A DNA stretch of 64,000 nt from Papaver somniferum (lineage: Eukaryota > Streptophyta > Magnoliopsida > Ranunculales > Papaveraceae): positions 154,372,210 to 154,436,209 of the forward strand of contig NC_039359.1 in assembly GCF_003573695.1 (NCBI RefSeq), in the 5' to 3' direction. The translations under genes were made by a program, and so were the position numbers. This document shows, in pieces, positions 37,001 through 50,390 of the stretch. The notes under the pieces are model-generated. The model was not told where the DNA came from, did not search any database, and worked only from the letters and a program-made list of their open reading frames with translations. Every line of letters starts with the position of its first letter. Within the stretch, counting starts at the first letter, position 1.

Positions 37001-37235
37001 ATGTGGCATTATCAATAGGCCTAATTTAGAGGTGATTGTCTTACTTTAAGAAAAATCAGAGGAATTACTGATCAAGCTATAACCTATTTATCCAACATAA
37101 TCAACGAATAATCAAATATTGAACTTACATTAAAGGATCACTCTGAAGTATAACTTCCAATTGCTTCAAAATATTGAAAGAATTTCCTTCAAAGGTCAAA
37201 TCTTTCAACTTCTCTTGAAATTTAGTTTCTTCCAT
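34089..37235 (-). CDS. Protein prenyltransferase alpha-subunit repeat protein (PTAR1-like)
   Basis: Nine exons joined in phase: 37235-37129, 36465-36091, 35958-35848, 35630-35540, 35337-35269, 34988-34911, 34737-34645, 34470-34420 and 34277-34089, giving 387 residues. The start ATG (37235) opens MEETKFQEKLKDLTFEG. The repeats of the prenyltransferase alpha family, helical pairs centred on a W-x-x-R/HR-x-W motif, are seen as AWNSR-K (about 157-162), AWSHRRWV (195-201), AWYHRCWL (237-243), ADNCCFHYR (268-276) and ALWGYRRF (326-333). In farnesyl- and geranylgeranyl-transferases the alpha subunit holds the prenyl-accepting complex together; PTAR1 pairs with a Rab-type beta subunit in animals, and its plant role is not established. 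The N-terminal exon 2 is long and Ser/Asn-rich. The stop TGA seems premature (see the tail entry). The gene is divergent from the ABC gene at 40 kb. Confidence 0.78.
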
Positions 37236-40015
37236 TCCGATGAATCAAAAGCTTCTTGAAACAATCAGGATTAGATTGCGGAAGATTTGAAAGGATTTCA
37301 ATGTAATTAGGGGTCTAGAGATTCTGACATTAGGAACATCTAAGGATTTTGAAGAGTCTTGCGAGATTGAGAAACAGAGTTTAGGGATGGTGAGAGAGGG
37401 AGTCTAGAGGAGAGATTTTGATGGAATTCTGGAAGACTAGACGAGTGCTTGCAACATGAGGGGTTGAGGAAATGCCCTGATCAAAATGCCACACCCCTGC
37501 AAATCTAGTAACCAAATGACTTAAATCAATTTCTTCATTCCATGCCAATACAGAATATCAAGGACAAAACACTTGTAGCTTTATTGTTTAATTTTTGAAT
37601 GAATTAAAATAAACTTAAAGAGAAACTCGTTGTGGCATCATCATTCAACAGGTTCAATTTACTCAAGAAACTAGTCCATGTCTCTATTTAATTACTTGAA
37701 ATTGATGAAGTAGACGAAATTCACATTAGCAAATTCATACCATGAGCATCATTTACATTTTCAAATGAGGACTTTTCAACATTCACAGATTTCAAAGTGA
37801 AATAATTATACTAACAACTTAGATAAACCTTAAACCCCCAATAGATAACTAACTTTTTAACTAAAGATGTTTCCATAACAAAATCAATAACTAAGAAGAC
37901 GAACACATGATATAGGGCTAAAAGGACCAAAAAATCAGAGACTTACTGAGAATTTTAAGATAAACCCATGAAAGAGGAAATAATCCGAACACTACCACCA
38001 CAACAAGTATAGAATGAACGAAGAATCTCAATGAAATCCAGGATAACTACACTGGACCTAATAATGTTGAATACGAGATAAGGTCAAATAACAACAGTAA
38101 CCTCAAAATATCAAAATACCTGCTAGTTCATTTTTATCATACTGAAAATTCCATAATTCTAACGGAATTTGATAACCTAAAATGCCCCTATGTATTCATT
38201 CATAAACAACGAGTTGATCTTCTTATATTCCAATACAACACAACCTCTATTATGCAATTCAAATAGTACGTACTGAGAAGGATTACAAATCAAAAATTTC
38301 TCCAAATTTAAACAAAAGTCACTACTCTAGAAATGACACATTTAATTTAAAAAGATACAAACAATAAATCCACACACAAATTTTTATTTCATAGAGATCA
38401 ATGGAGCCAGAGGACCGTTGCCACGGTGGTGGGCCGACGAAGAAACAAAAAGGAAGAAAGGGAACACTTTAGCCAAGGTGCATGTGTGTTGCTAAAATAT
38501 GTCTATTTTGTCCATAAGAAACTCATAATGTTTCAAAACCTGCCTTTATCCTAACTTCTAACGACAAACAACTGACCTGGTCCTATCCTGCCTATCAAAA
38601 TAACAAAATAACCAACTGTAACAATGGGAGATTGTGTCACTCTCAAACATTAAGCTTCTTAGAGAGAGACTAAGAGGATATTGAAAAATAAACTTGGAGC
38701 TTAACTTTATATCTATGTAAAAGCACTTGCCATATTTCACAAGTTTGAGAACCCAACAGCAATAGGTATACTCGTTGATGATTAAATAACTTGTGGGGGC
38801 TGAAAGGATCATCCAAAAGTTTGCAGAATCTATCACTAATTTGAATTGGGTCAATATGTTAAACTTTGAATCACGGCGCATGGTGCGTGAGTTATTACCT
38901 ACAGAAACAAAGAGAAGTGAAGAACACTAACCGAGTACTATGAGAGTACTCTGTGGTATCTGACAAGTTTGAGAACTTAACAGCAATAGGTATACTTAGT
39001 GACCAAATGTGCAACATCACGTTACAATAAACTGACACCTATAACAGTATTCCTACTACATTGACCATTTTGAGACAGAAAAAACTTATTCAACACAGAT
39101 ATTTGTTTTTCCACTACTTTACTCTTAAAAGCATCAGCACAGACCACTACACTCCTTCGTGGATAACTCATCAGGCTAAGACCAGCTACCTAGCCAGTAC
39201 TGCTGCCAAAAAATACAGAAAAGTGGGCCAAACTAACAAAATATTTCATAGTACCTGCATATCCTCCCCTCAAAAGCAAAAGTTTTTGTAGTAATAGGTT
39301 AATTTAACATTAGACTGAGAAAGTATTGTGATCAATAAAATATATGTAATCATCTCACTTACCTGTAGTTAATGCCAGAAATCAACATACTCTATTAAGT
39401 GCATTGGTGTTGTTTAAGGTTGTAAGGTACACAGCTTCTACCGTCGCACGTTTAATTAAGATATATCACATGTGAAATTCCTATACTAAGTGAACACATC
39501 TTCGTACGCCACAACTTGAACCAGTGTATCGACACTCGAAGTTAAAACCAAGAAGAAATATAAGTGCAGAACACTAACTGAGTACCGTGAAAACGAAAAC
39601 TCTGTTGGGAATTTCCTCGAACAGCTCAGAGGCAGCACCTTCAATCTGCTTGGACCCTGCGAACAACACAATAGTCAAGTTTCAGTTTTGGAGATTGAAT
39701 TTCAAAGCTTACTTTTAGTAAGAATAAAAAATTTAACTGCTTCATTAATTGTTTTCACCTGTTGCTTTTGCTCTGTACGATATGAACGAATGGGTTTCAC
39801 ACCTATTCAAAGCTTAAGTTTAATAAGCAGCTAGAAAGCAATTCAATCGAACGGCTGAAATAACTAAACTTTTCATCCTACGTGCCACGCGAGATTTGTC
39901 CGGTATTAGTTTTTTAATCATCTGTGACACGTAAAACGTTTATGAAATTGACAAGTGTATGGGCCAAGAAAGTCCATGTCATTTAAAACCTAGAAATTAG
40001 GTGAACATAGAAATG
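37236..40015. other. Divergent intergenic region between the two genes
   Basis: It contains the promoters of both flanking genes. ACGT-core motifs (CTACGTGCC near 39879, GACACGTAAA near 39926) lie 90-140 bp upstream of the ABC gene TATA box and could be bZIP sites. A short open frame begins at 38401 (MEPEDRCHGGGPTKKQK, 23 residues), with no splice continuation I can support. Nothing else is recognised. Confidence 0.45.
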
Positions 40016-40024
40016 TATAAAAAG
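40016..40024 (+). promoter_or_regulatory. TATA box of the ABCI19-like gene
   Basis: TATAAAAAG lies 95 bp upstream of the start codon. A start of transcription about 30 bp downstream would leave a 5' leader of roughly 65-75 bases, normal for a plant gene. Confidence 0.6.
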
Positions 40025-40118
40025 AGTTACAAAAATTTCAGATTAAAACCAACTTATAACAGACAGATACAGGAAATACAAGCTTGTTTGGTTTTCTCCA
40101 GAAGAAGAAGAGAGAAAA

Positions 40119-42622
40119 ATGAAGGTGGAAGAGATGAAGATGTTAAGTAATAGTGTTGAAGTATCAGCTATGAATTTCTCATATGAAGGTCAAATTCCAA
40201 TATTTGCCAATTTCAGTCTTAAGATTACTCCTGGTTCTCGTTGTCTTCTTGTCGGTGCCAACGGATCTGGTAATTTACCCGACTATCTCATTGTTATTAC
40301 CTATTTGCCCAATTATCGGTGTATGCATTTGTGGGTTAACATGGCTTGATGATAATTGCAGGGAAAACTACATTGTTGAAGATATTAGGGGGTAAACATA
40401 TGGTTGGAGGAAAAGATGTGGTTAGGGTTTTAAACAGCTCTGCATTTCATGACACTCAGCTTGTATGTAGTGGTAACTTATCTTACCTTGGAGGCTCTTG
40501 GAGTAAAACAATAGGATGTGCTGTGAGTTATTTCTGTTTTCTTTGTTTCCATTATCTTGATTATTTTACAATTCCATTTATTCTACTTCTCATTTCTTTG
40601 TTACTCACTTCGCCCAATTAAGGTGTAATTGCAAATTATTAGGAAGTTATTGTTTGTTAACGTAGTCTTTTAGGAAATGCATACCATTTAAGGACGAGCA
40701 ATATTAACACAACCTGAGTCCCAGTTAGATCAATTATACTCGTCAATTCTTTTTGGCTACGGGTTACTGTTAAACCCCGTAACATTTTTCTTAACAAATA
40801 CATGCTTTATAAATATTTTGGGTTGAGATATTTGGCTTATTTTCAGGGGGAGATCCCACTCCAAGGAGATTTTTCTGCCGAGCACATGATATTTGGAGGT
40901 ATGTGCATTTACATGAAATTAGTATTGTCAGGTGCAATGGTGTAAGAGAAAACTGAATGTTGCCAGTTTATGGTGTTGTTTGGTGATTCGGTACATATTC
41001 AAACTCAATATCGAGCTAGTCTTTGGTTAAGTTTTATATGTGTTAACGGGTTAGTGCTGTGGACACTTTGAACTATTCTAAATGGTTGGTACTTCGTACT
41101 TGCGCTTGATTGTCCATCGTGAGAGTGTTTATCCAACCCGTATTTTTGTAGACAGATATTTACTTGACCGGGATCCAGTGAAGGCATAAATTTGTGTCAC
41201 TTAGTTCTGTCCTCTTATTTGTCATTTTTCCTTCTTCTTTCTTTTGGACTTTGCAGTCGAAGGCGTTGACCTGGTTAGAAGAGAGAAGTTAATAGATCTG
41301 CTTGACATCGATCTGCAGTGGAGAATGCATAAAGTATCAGATGGGCAACGGCGTCGAGTTCAAATTTGTATGGGTCTTCTCCATCCGTTCCAGGTAGATC
41401 TTCTGCAATCCTATTCATGTGTCTCTGAGATGATTACACCTTAGTGTCCATGTGTATATGTATTACCCTACGCTACGCACTTAAATAAACATACGTTTTC
41501 CTGGCTTGTGAGGAATTGTTGGCCTTTCTCTGAAACGCACTAGGATTCAAAAGATTTGGCCTATTACTTATCTCACTCTCGTAGCGAAATTAAAAAAGAG
41601 AAAAGAAAACGTGGCTCACTCTTGCTTAAGATTGCAATGGGCTAAAGAGAAAGCTAAAGAGGGTATGAAGATCATAAATCTCTCAATCAGGCATATGTAA
41701 AAAGGAGGGAAGAAATTTCATCTTTGTTTTCTTTTTTATTCGTAAAGGCCCAAACTAGTGACACAAAGGACGAGTACCTCCTTTGGGGTGAGTCATCATT
41801 AATAAAATTCTGGAGTAGCTAGGACACTAATCTTGTGAATGGAATGTTTACAGTGTCTGTAAACTTACAATAGACGTTAGCTTCTCTCTCAATGTTTTTT
41901 GTATTCCAAGAATGACCTTAAGGCTCTGAGGAGGATTTTCATTGTGTGAGCATATGTGGAGATTTAGTGAATTTTGTTTGCCCTTGCGCAGTAGTCTCTC
42001 AAAGATTTAATGAAGCATTTGTGAATGAACATGCATTCAATGGGACGACTTGTTTTTCCTTACACATTTGTGTGTGTAACCATGTGTATATAGGAACATG
42101 TGAAAATTGAACTTAAATGGAATCTAATTACGCCGACCATGGCCTTCAAACAGGTACTGTTGCTAGATGAAGTTACTGTTGATCTAGATGTTGTTGCAAG
42201 GTTGGATCTACTTGACTTTTTCAAGGAAGAGTGTGAAGAGGTAAGGAACCTTCTTCTAATTGTACTTCCAGAGCCAAAATTGTGTTAATCTAGTGGATGC
42301 CTCGTGTAACCCACCTATCTCCATCATGTTACAGAGAGGAGCAACGATTGTGTATGCAACACATATTTTTGATGGATTAGAGACATGGGCAACAGATTTG
42401 GCATACATTCAGGACGGAGAGTTGAGGAAATCAGAGAAGCTTTCTGACCTTCAAGAACTGGAAACTGCAACCAATTTGCTTTCCGTGGTTGAATCTTGGC
42501 TTCGCGCTGAAACCAAGCGCGAAAGCAAGAAATTAGTTGCTCCTGTTTCCAGTATTAGGAAGGCCTCTCCTTTCGATAACTCTCCTTTCAGATCGTCAAG
42601 GCACATGGCTTACTACCGCTAA
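40119..42622 (+). CDS. ABCI19: ABC transporter I family ATPase, ABCI19/20/21 group
   Basis: Six exons in phase: 40119-40269, 40362-40522, 40847-40898, 41257-41393, 42154-42240 and 42335-42622, giving 291 residues, the usual length of this group. The single nucleotide-binding domain is complete: Walker A GANGSGKT (46-53, split by intron 1), signature VSDGQ (148-152; the group has this instead of LSGGQ), Walker B VLLLDE (168-173) and H-loop histidine ATH (206). There is no membrane segment. The C-terminal 75 residues ([10 protein letters not shown]...) are typical of the group. In Arabidopsis these soluble ATPases form a complex at the ER and affect seedling cytokinin response; transport itself is not shown. 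The sequence is closer to ABCI19 than to ABCI20/21 because it lacks their Pro-rich N-terminal loop. A second ATG at 40134 could also serve as start. A poly(A) signal AATAAA lies at 42753. No defects were seen. Confidence 0.93.
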
Positions 42623-43943
42623 TCTCTTCTTTATTACCCCTACAGTCAACTCCGTTGAGCCTAGATCGAGATTGTTCTATTCGTTCTGGCGGAATTTCAC
42701 ACTGCAAGGTTGCAGTATCAATAAGCTCAAACTATCTGGCATGTAGAGTTCAAATAAACATATCGTTGTTGAAGTAAACCATCAAGTTATCAACTTGATT
42801 ACTATCTTTCTAGGCATTACTTTGTGTAGATGTAGTTTGCCAGAAGATTTGGGTGAACATGGTCATAAGTAGTTACTACAAGAATGTGTTTGAGCTGATA
42901 TTTTACTCATTTATACAGTGTTATATTGTAAAAGTAATTGTGATTTGTCTGTTAAACATTAATATCATCATAAAAGGTGAGCAATCATTATGTTTTTCAA
43001 TAAAAATGCAAGTTTAAATTACTGATTGAAATAGAAAGGAAATTATTCGTCAGAACTTAATAAATATAGAATTTGGAGAGTTTGGTTAGTATTGCCTTTC
43101 TTGAACCAGAGGTTATACTAGGTCTAACTCTTAGACTTTATGTTGGTTTAGCAACAAGTCACTCTTAGACTTTACGTTGGTTTAGAACAAGTCAGGCCAA
43201 GCTTGAGCTAATTTGCATTTAGTTCTAATTTAAGGTGGATTAAAGGATTAGAGTTAAATCAAGGAATTAAGATAAGCTTAAGGTTTGCTACTAAGCATGA
43301 CTCATCTAACGAGGTGTTATCCAACTAATGATGGACAAGTTGCGTGCCACATAACTATCAAGTGATGACTAAGCCGTCTTCTACTCCCTGTATATGTATC
43401 CACAATTTTATGATTTGCCATCAATCAAGCAAGAGGAAATAGAAACTAAAGCCAAGTCATTGAACTCCTTATATAGAAACAAAAGCTAAGTCATTGAACT
43501 CCTTATACTTTGATGATTTATATTTCTTTTTCTTATTATTCTTATACAATTATGTACGCTTTTATGTTACTCTTGCTCAATTCAGAAATAACCAAATCTC
43601 GATTGTGCGTTTGGTCAGTCATGTTTATGTCGTAGCTAAATCATAACTAACAAGATGAATCATTCTTGCTTTAAGCATGAGTTAACAACCGTACATATAT
43701 ATGTGTTATCTAGCTTGTAGAATATGTGAAAACTAGGGTTAATATCTCTTCAGCATATAAGTAATTATTATGAAGCTGAAATTCTGACATTCAACTTCTA
43801 TTTCCCTTAGTTACTTCATGTTCTTCAACTAGGGTATATACGTGAATTCTGTTATGGTTTACTTACATATGGAGTTTTCTTATGTAGTGATTGTTCTGTT
43901 GTTGATAATGATCTTAATGTTCAAGTTTATGTTTTGTAGGGTC
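42623..43943. other. 3' flank of the ABC gene and unassigned sequence
   Basis: 3' untranslated region with AATAAA at 42753-42758, then AT-rich sequence. A short tandem duplication of about 34 bp (CTCTTAGACTTTA(T/C)GTTGG) lies at 43128 and 43162. No gene is seen. Confidence 0.5.
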
Positions 43944-44520
43944 GATAAATCCGGATTCATGGTCCAGAGCATTTAAAGATGATCGTTCTATTTGCTTATG
44001 GAGATAGCCATTGGCTGGTAGTTGCTATGAATATGGTGAGATTTAGAGCTGGGGAGAGAAATCCGCTCTAGCTACGGTGGTGAATTGTATCCATGCTTCT
44101 GGTTTTTACCTATCAAGTTGTTGATGGAGTACTCTACACGACTAGTTTCAATATTGGCTCAGTTTTTATTGATTATAGTTTCAAGATCATCTCTAAGTCT
44201 TGTTTTACTCGAGTACACAAACTGGATCATGATTTTACGACCATATCTCACCAATTGAGTTACTGGATCATGATTTTACGACCATATCATACTGGATCAT
44301 AATTTTACGATCATGATAAATCCGGATTCATGGTCCAGAGCAGTTTTGCTTGTGGAGATAGCCAATGGCTGGTAGTTGCTATGCATATGGTGAGATTTAG
44401 AGTTGGGGAGTGGAATCTGCTCTAGCTACGGTGGTGAATTGTATTCATGCTTCTGGTTATTACCTATCAAGTTGTTGATGGAGTACTCTACACGGCTAGT
44501 TTCAATATTGGTTCTTCAAG
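43944..44520. repeat. Local direct duplication, two copies offset by 371 bp
   Basis: 43944-44165 and 44315-44520 share GATAAATCCGGATTCATGG through TAGTTTCAATATTGG with few differences; copy 2 lacks about 15 bp after CCAGAGCA. Between and after the copies, CTGGATCATGATTTTACGACC recurs (near 44222, 44264, 44549 and 44603). No coding role is recognised. Confidence 0.75.
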
Positions 44521-47500
44521 TCTTGCTTTAGACGAGTACATATCATACTGGATCATGATTTTACGACCATATCTCACCAATTACCCGAGTACATATCACG
44601 TTGGATCATGATTTTACGACCATATCTCACCAATTGAGTTACTCCTCCTAAATCTCATCATACCTTGAACCATTGCATACATACCAAATGTTTCCAGCTT
44701 CATAAAGACTCTTTAACAGCTGACACGCCAATTTTCTACATCACTTCGGAAATCTCAACGGGCTTTGACAATAATGTATTTTTTTGGGCAAAAATTGATC
44801 CATATTCACCGCAAACAATCTCCATGATAAATGATGAAGTTGATTGATGTTCTCCTCCAAAAATGTGGGGGTACCTGCAAAAGAAAACTCTCCTACGCTC
44901 AAGTTAGAACAGAGGCTTTCGCAGGAGTTTTTAGGGTTTGATCGCATACCTTCGTTAGGATTTTTGTTATCCTTTTATAAGTTAAAAAGTCTCTAGATAA
45001 GGCTCTTATGCGACATCTCCGCTCATGTTGCTTATCCAACCTATGACCGGATTGATTCTAGAACTTTCTCGAGTCTTCCGTAGGGTTTACGAGATAAGTT
45101 CGCACATGAAATATTGACTGTGACTGGAGACCGTAATTGTAGCCACGACTATGGCCGACAGTCTAGGCTGGAAGCTTGGGCTGTCCCTTGCATCCTATAA
45201 TTTACATAGGGTACACACAATATTCTTACAGGCTTTAACAAAATTGTCAATCTAGTACTTTAGGAACTTCTTAGTAAGCATGTAGTTTCGACTTTGCGAC
45301 AGTCAAAACACAATACAATTCAAACTCGGATAGAACTGTGACTAATATTGAAGAATTTATTGTTACCATAGTAAGAATTCATAACGTCACGCACTCTGTC
45401 TTGTACATATCTCTTACACAATCTTGCTTCAAAAGTACACCAAAATTTCGAAATCTGATAATTTGTCCTTCACACAAAGACCCAATGTTTACATCCAGAC
45501 ATATTTTGAGACCTTGGGAAACTTCTCAAGATCCAACCCATTCAAGATGTTGTTGCATTTATCTTTTCATACTATGTAGAGAAAATAACTTGGTGAAAAC
45601 TATATCGATGTTGAACCAATACCTTAATCTTTACAAGATCCGTCACTATTGAAATCAGAATCTCGATATATTTGTAGCAAATGAGCACACTCCCAAATAT
45701 TCTCACTGCTATAATGTAACTCTTTCCAACAGAAAGTCTCAAACTTATCAGGAATTATCAAAATTCAAATAGCCAGTATATAGATAATAAAGTGTTAATG
45801 GAAAACACGCCGAAATTGTAGCCCTCTCAAATTCATGCATCGTGTTTTCTCCAAGTAGACGTCTTAGCTTCCATAACCACACCACCACACATATTGTAAT
45901 ATTTTACATTTATTCTTTAAAGTTTTGAAGTGTACAAGCGATGTTGTGTCTTTTACAACGGGTCTTTACGTAAAAACGTAGCTGCAACGAGCTTCAATGC
46001 CTTCAAATGGTGTACAACTAAACAACTCTTCAACTAAATATCATCGACAAGAATCAAAAATTACAAACTATCTAGCTTTTTCATTGGAAACAAAATGAGA
46101 GAAACACGATGTCAAACTCAACACAGACAAGTAAACCCTAAAAACTATATTGACATAAGTACTTCTTATATAAGAATAAAAATCCATAGCTCCACCTCAA
46201 CAATATTACATCTCATCAAGCGATACTTGTCCTGCAACTTATTTATAGTTACACGCTTCAAATACTAAGACTGAAAAACAATACTCTTCACAACTAGAAC
46301 GTATCAATACCTGGACAACGATCAATATATACTTCCAAAACGAAACCCTAATACAAGATTTCCACGAATTCTTGTTGTAACGAACAACTAAGGTATAACG
46401 AGTATCAATTCATCTTCACATTCTTCAATATTAGGTTAAAGACAAACATTAACATGATTCAACTGATGAAAATTAATAACCAAACTGTTATTTCCCTTTG
46501 TTTGGAACAATAATGAGATTCTAACATGTTAATATTTTCATCTTTACTTCCACCTACATATAGACAAAATTTGCATCCCAACTACGATACTCTTTCCTTA
46601 TTGTATCTTGCCAAGCAAAAACTACCCAATTAAGAAAAACGATATACGTCTCTCAAACAATTCATAAAAATCTCATATTGTACAAAAGATAGAGCAAAAT
46701 CACTTAACCTTATTCACTTTATAATCTTACTATAATAAAGAAAACATCGTTTTTAACGGATCGACAGGATTTTACTAACTCACCCCTCTATGTTTTTGAT
46801 TATTCAGTTGCGTCTTCAGAAGATTTTGGTGAATCTAAAAGAATCGAGCAGAATTCTTCTTTCCTAAAACCCATCGATATCTAATTTCAAATCAAACACA
46901 GAGAACCTTCTCTTATAATCAAAGTTATAGTATTCAATTAGAAGGAAGTACGTAATTCTGAAGCTGGTTGGAGCTTCCACATATCAAACAGAAGGCTAAC
47001 TTGGATTCAAATTACACCTACATGCTCAATACATTCACAACCACCAGGTGCTACATCTTATATTCCAGCTAACGGAAGCGCTCATTTTGATTTATCAGTG
47101 GAGGATTCATTTAGATGTTGTTAGTTAAATTATATTCTTGAACTCTATCTGTTTGTAAAAATGCTTGAGAGCCAATATTGGTCTTCATGATATTTTTGAA
47201 TTTAATCGTTTATTATGTAACAAATATGATTAAATATCTTTAACAAATACGGTATCGCTGAACCTGCAATACAAATAACAAAATTTTGGAATGGGTTTTT
47301 ACTATGCTGGAATCATGTCTATAGTTTTTACACTATGGATGTCAGATGGTTTTTGCACTGTTGATGTCGAGAGGTATAAGTTTCTCGATGAAAAATTAAT
47401 AGACCATACAATTAAGACGATTTACGATTAAAAGGTGGTATTAAAATAATATGGGCCAATTTTATTTCTCATGAAATGAATGGACTGTAACAAAGTTGAA

Positions 47501-48041
47501 CCATAGTGTTTCGTTGTGGTTCATGTTTTTATTATGTTATGTTGGATTAGTTAGTCACTTAAGTTTGTTTATAAATTTTGTTGTTGAGAAGGTTTTGTAG
47601 CCAAAGTAGGTTGCTGATGTAATCTGATAATACATGTGCAAAGTTAGAGCATCTTCAATACAAAGGGAGAAGGTCTTAAAATAACATGACATCTAGGATT
47701 TAAGACTTTTCCACCAAGTTTTTATCTCCAATACAAGGGTAAAGGTCATAAAGAAAGATAATATGGCTAAATGGGGGTAAAGAAAAAGTCTAGATTAGAC
47801 TTTCTTCATGACCTTGGATCTTAAATCAACATCATCATTTATCTCTAGATACAAATAAAGTTTATTAAAAATAAGACCTTGTGGATTGGAGCTAAAGTTT
47901 AGGTAAAAAGTATTATCTTTTTTTTATTTTATTTTTTGTAACTTAGCAATGACACATAAAGAAAAAGTGTTAATAAGACCTCCTTCTAGGATGACCTTGG
48001 TTATGGGTCATGTTTTCAAATTTCCCGTGGATTCTCAGATA
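44521..48041. other. Unassigned stretch
   Basis: No gene is recognised in 3.5 kb. At 46727 the sequence TCTTACTATAATAAAG resembles the 5' start of plant Helitrons, but I found no CTRR end with hairpin downstream, so it is not called. Confidence 0.35.
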
Positions 48042-48046
48042 ATAAT

Positions 48047-50378
48047 TGAAAAAGTGGGGGTACAACAACCACGCCCAATATTTCGATTAGCAATCTGTAT
48101 GGACTAACTCCAATATACTTTCAAGAGAATCAACTAGACTCAATCTTAATAAAGTATATCAAAGAGTTATATCTCTATTTCTCGATTCAATTCTTACTCA
48201 AGCAAATAGAAATCTGCGAGTCTAATTGAATACAAGAGAAATCACTTGAATGGTACCAAAAACCAATGTTCAAGGATCAATCAATTTCAATCAACAACTA
48301 AAGGTCAGATTTCCTAATTGATTGATTCAAACGCACAACCTGTGATATTTCAATTATAAAGATAAACAATATAGTGCGGAAAAGAAATAACACAAACACC
48401 ATAAGTTTTGTTAACGAGGAAACCGCAAATGCAGAAAACCCCCGGGACCTAGTCCATATTGAACACACACTGTATTAAGTCGCTACAGACACTAGCCTAT
48501 TACAAACTAACTTCGGTCTGGACTGTATAGTTGAACCCCAATCAATCTCACACTGATCCAATGTACAATTATGCTCCTACGTCTCTGATCCCAGCAGGAT
48601 ACTACGCACTTGATTCCCTTAGATGATCTCACCCACAACTAAGAGTTGCTGCGACCCAAAGTCGAAGACTTTAATAAACAAATCTGTATCATACAGAAAA
48701 GTCTACGGTAATAGATAAATCTGTCTCCCACAGAAATACCTACGAGTTTTGTTCCGTCTTTTGATAAATCAAGGTGAGCATGAACCAATTGATAACCCAG
48801 ACTTATATTCCCGAAGAACAACCTGGTATTATCAATCACCTCACAATAATCTTAATCGACGCGGCGAAAGAAGATATTGTGGAATCACAAACGATGAGAC
48901 GAAGATGTTTGTGATTACTTTTATATATTGCCTATCGAAGATATCAATCTCAAGACAATCGTTACGATTGTACTCAATACGATAGAAACAACAAGATTAG
49001 ATCACACAACTACAAGAAAGTAGTATCGGTCTGGCTTCACAATCCCAATGAAGTCTTCAAGTCGTTAACCTACAAGGTCTCGGTACAAACCTAAGGTTAA
49101 AGGAGAATCGACTCTAGCTTATACAACTAGTATCATACAGGAGGTGTGGAGATTAGGTTTCCCAGTTACTAGAGTTTTTATTTCAAATCAGGGTTTGCAA
49201 TCAATGTTAGCTTAGTAACAAAGCATTCAATATTCACCATTAGATGAAAACCTGATTAGATTCAAGCTAATATCTTTCAACTGTTAGATCGAAAACTTAG
49301 CTTGTTACACACAAATGAAATGCACTTTTTAGGTTTGTGTAACCGTACCCAAACATGTACATTCGTTGGTTCAACAGTGGTTAACCAAATGGTTAGCCAT
49401 ATGAGCACTTTCATATAAACCATATTCTTCTTTAACATAACTAGTTCAAATGAATTAAATGAACTAGTTAGAGAGTTGTTCAATTGCTTAGATATTATAA
49501 GAGTATACAAGACAAAATCGAAGCAAAAACGATTTGATTCACTCGAATCGATTCATGAACTTTATAGCCACAGTTTGCAAACTTGCATTCCTTAGTTAAT
49601 ATAATTACAAGTCAACGAACAATCATTTTTAGAAAATAACCAACCTAAGTACGCGGACTTAAGTACCCGGAATAAGTTTGTAAATAGTTCACAAACTCCA
49701 GCAGATTTTCTCGAGAAGAGAACCTCCGACAGTATGCAGACTGGGTTCCGGTTTCCTGAGAAGCAAAGTACGCATACTTTAGTTCAAGGAATAAGGACTT
49801 ATACATGTATGTGTTTCCACACAATGCTTATATCCAACAATGGTTATATAATCTAAACTCTCATTTCAATCATTGAAACATTCTTAGATGATGTTATATA
49901 GTTGTTATTCACAAACCATTTTTCGTCGAAGACATTTTCAAGTGATTGAAACATAACATGACTTTCGTCACTAGGTAAAGATGAACTTGGCCAAAGCGAA
50001 AGCTTACCAGCACATATTTCGAGAAATAGATAAGCGAGATAAACTCGGCTCGGAATAACAAATGTGTATAATCAAAGTCTATATAGCAAAACGACTTTTG
50101 TCTCAAGATAGAAGATAGATTGGATAGACTTTTGAGTGATAGATAAGTTCAATTCTCCACATACCTTTTAGTCGATGAAGTTCCACCAGTTCCTTGAGTA
50201 GTTCTTCGTCTTGTATTATGATCGCCATGAAGTTCTTGAGCTCAACTACACTTTTTATCCTAGTCCGAGACTTAGCTATAGTAGACTAGAAATTAAGACT
50301 TATAGTTTTAATCACTAACATTGACAAACATGTTTGAGATAGCAACGCATGCGAGTTCGAACGAGCAGTGCTCTAACA
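48047..50378 (-). repeat. 3' LTR of the retroelement (2,332 bp)
   Basis: Starts (minus strand) TGTTAGAGC at 50378 and ends ...CCCACTTTTTCA at 48047, the standard TG...CA ends. It is colinear with the solo LTR at 53004-55377 along its full length. Confidence 0.85.
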
Positions 50379-50390
50379 ATCTCCCCCTTT
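50379..50390 (-). promoter_or_regulatory. Polypurine tract
   Basis: AAAGGGGGAGAT on the minus strand, immediately upstream of the 3' LTR, the expected priming site for plus-strand DNA synthesis. Confidence 0.8.

Noticed and set aside
38401..38470. Short plus-strand frame MEPEDRCHGGGPTKKQK
   Set aside because: Only 23 codons long with a stop and no convincing splice donor in a useful phase; no family recognised.
46725..46790. Helitron-like start TCTTACTATAATAAAG
   Set aside because: No matching CTRR terminus with a preceding hairpin could be found downstream, and no RepHel sequence is present.
47640..48010. Possible MITE starting near AGAGCATCTTCAATAC
   Set aside because: No matching inverted end or target duplication could be found.
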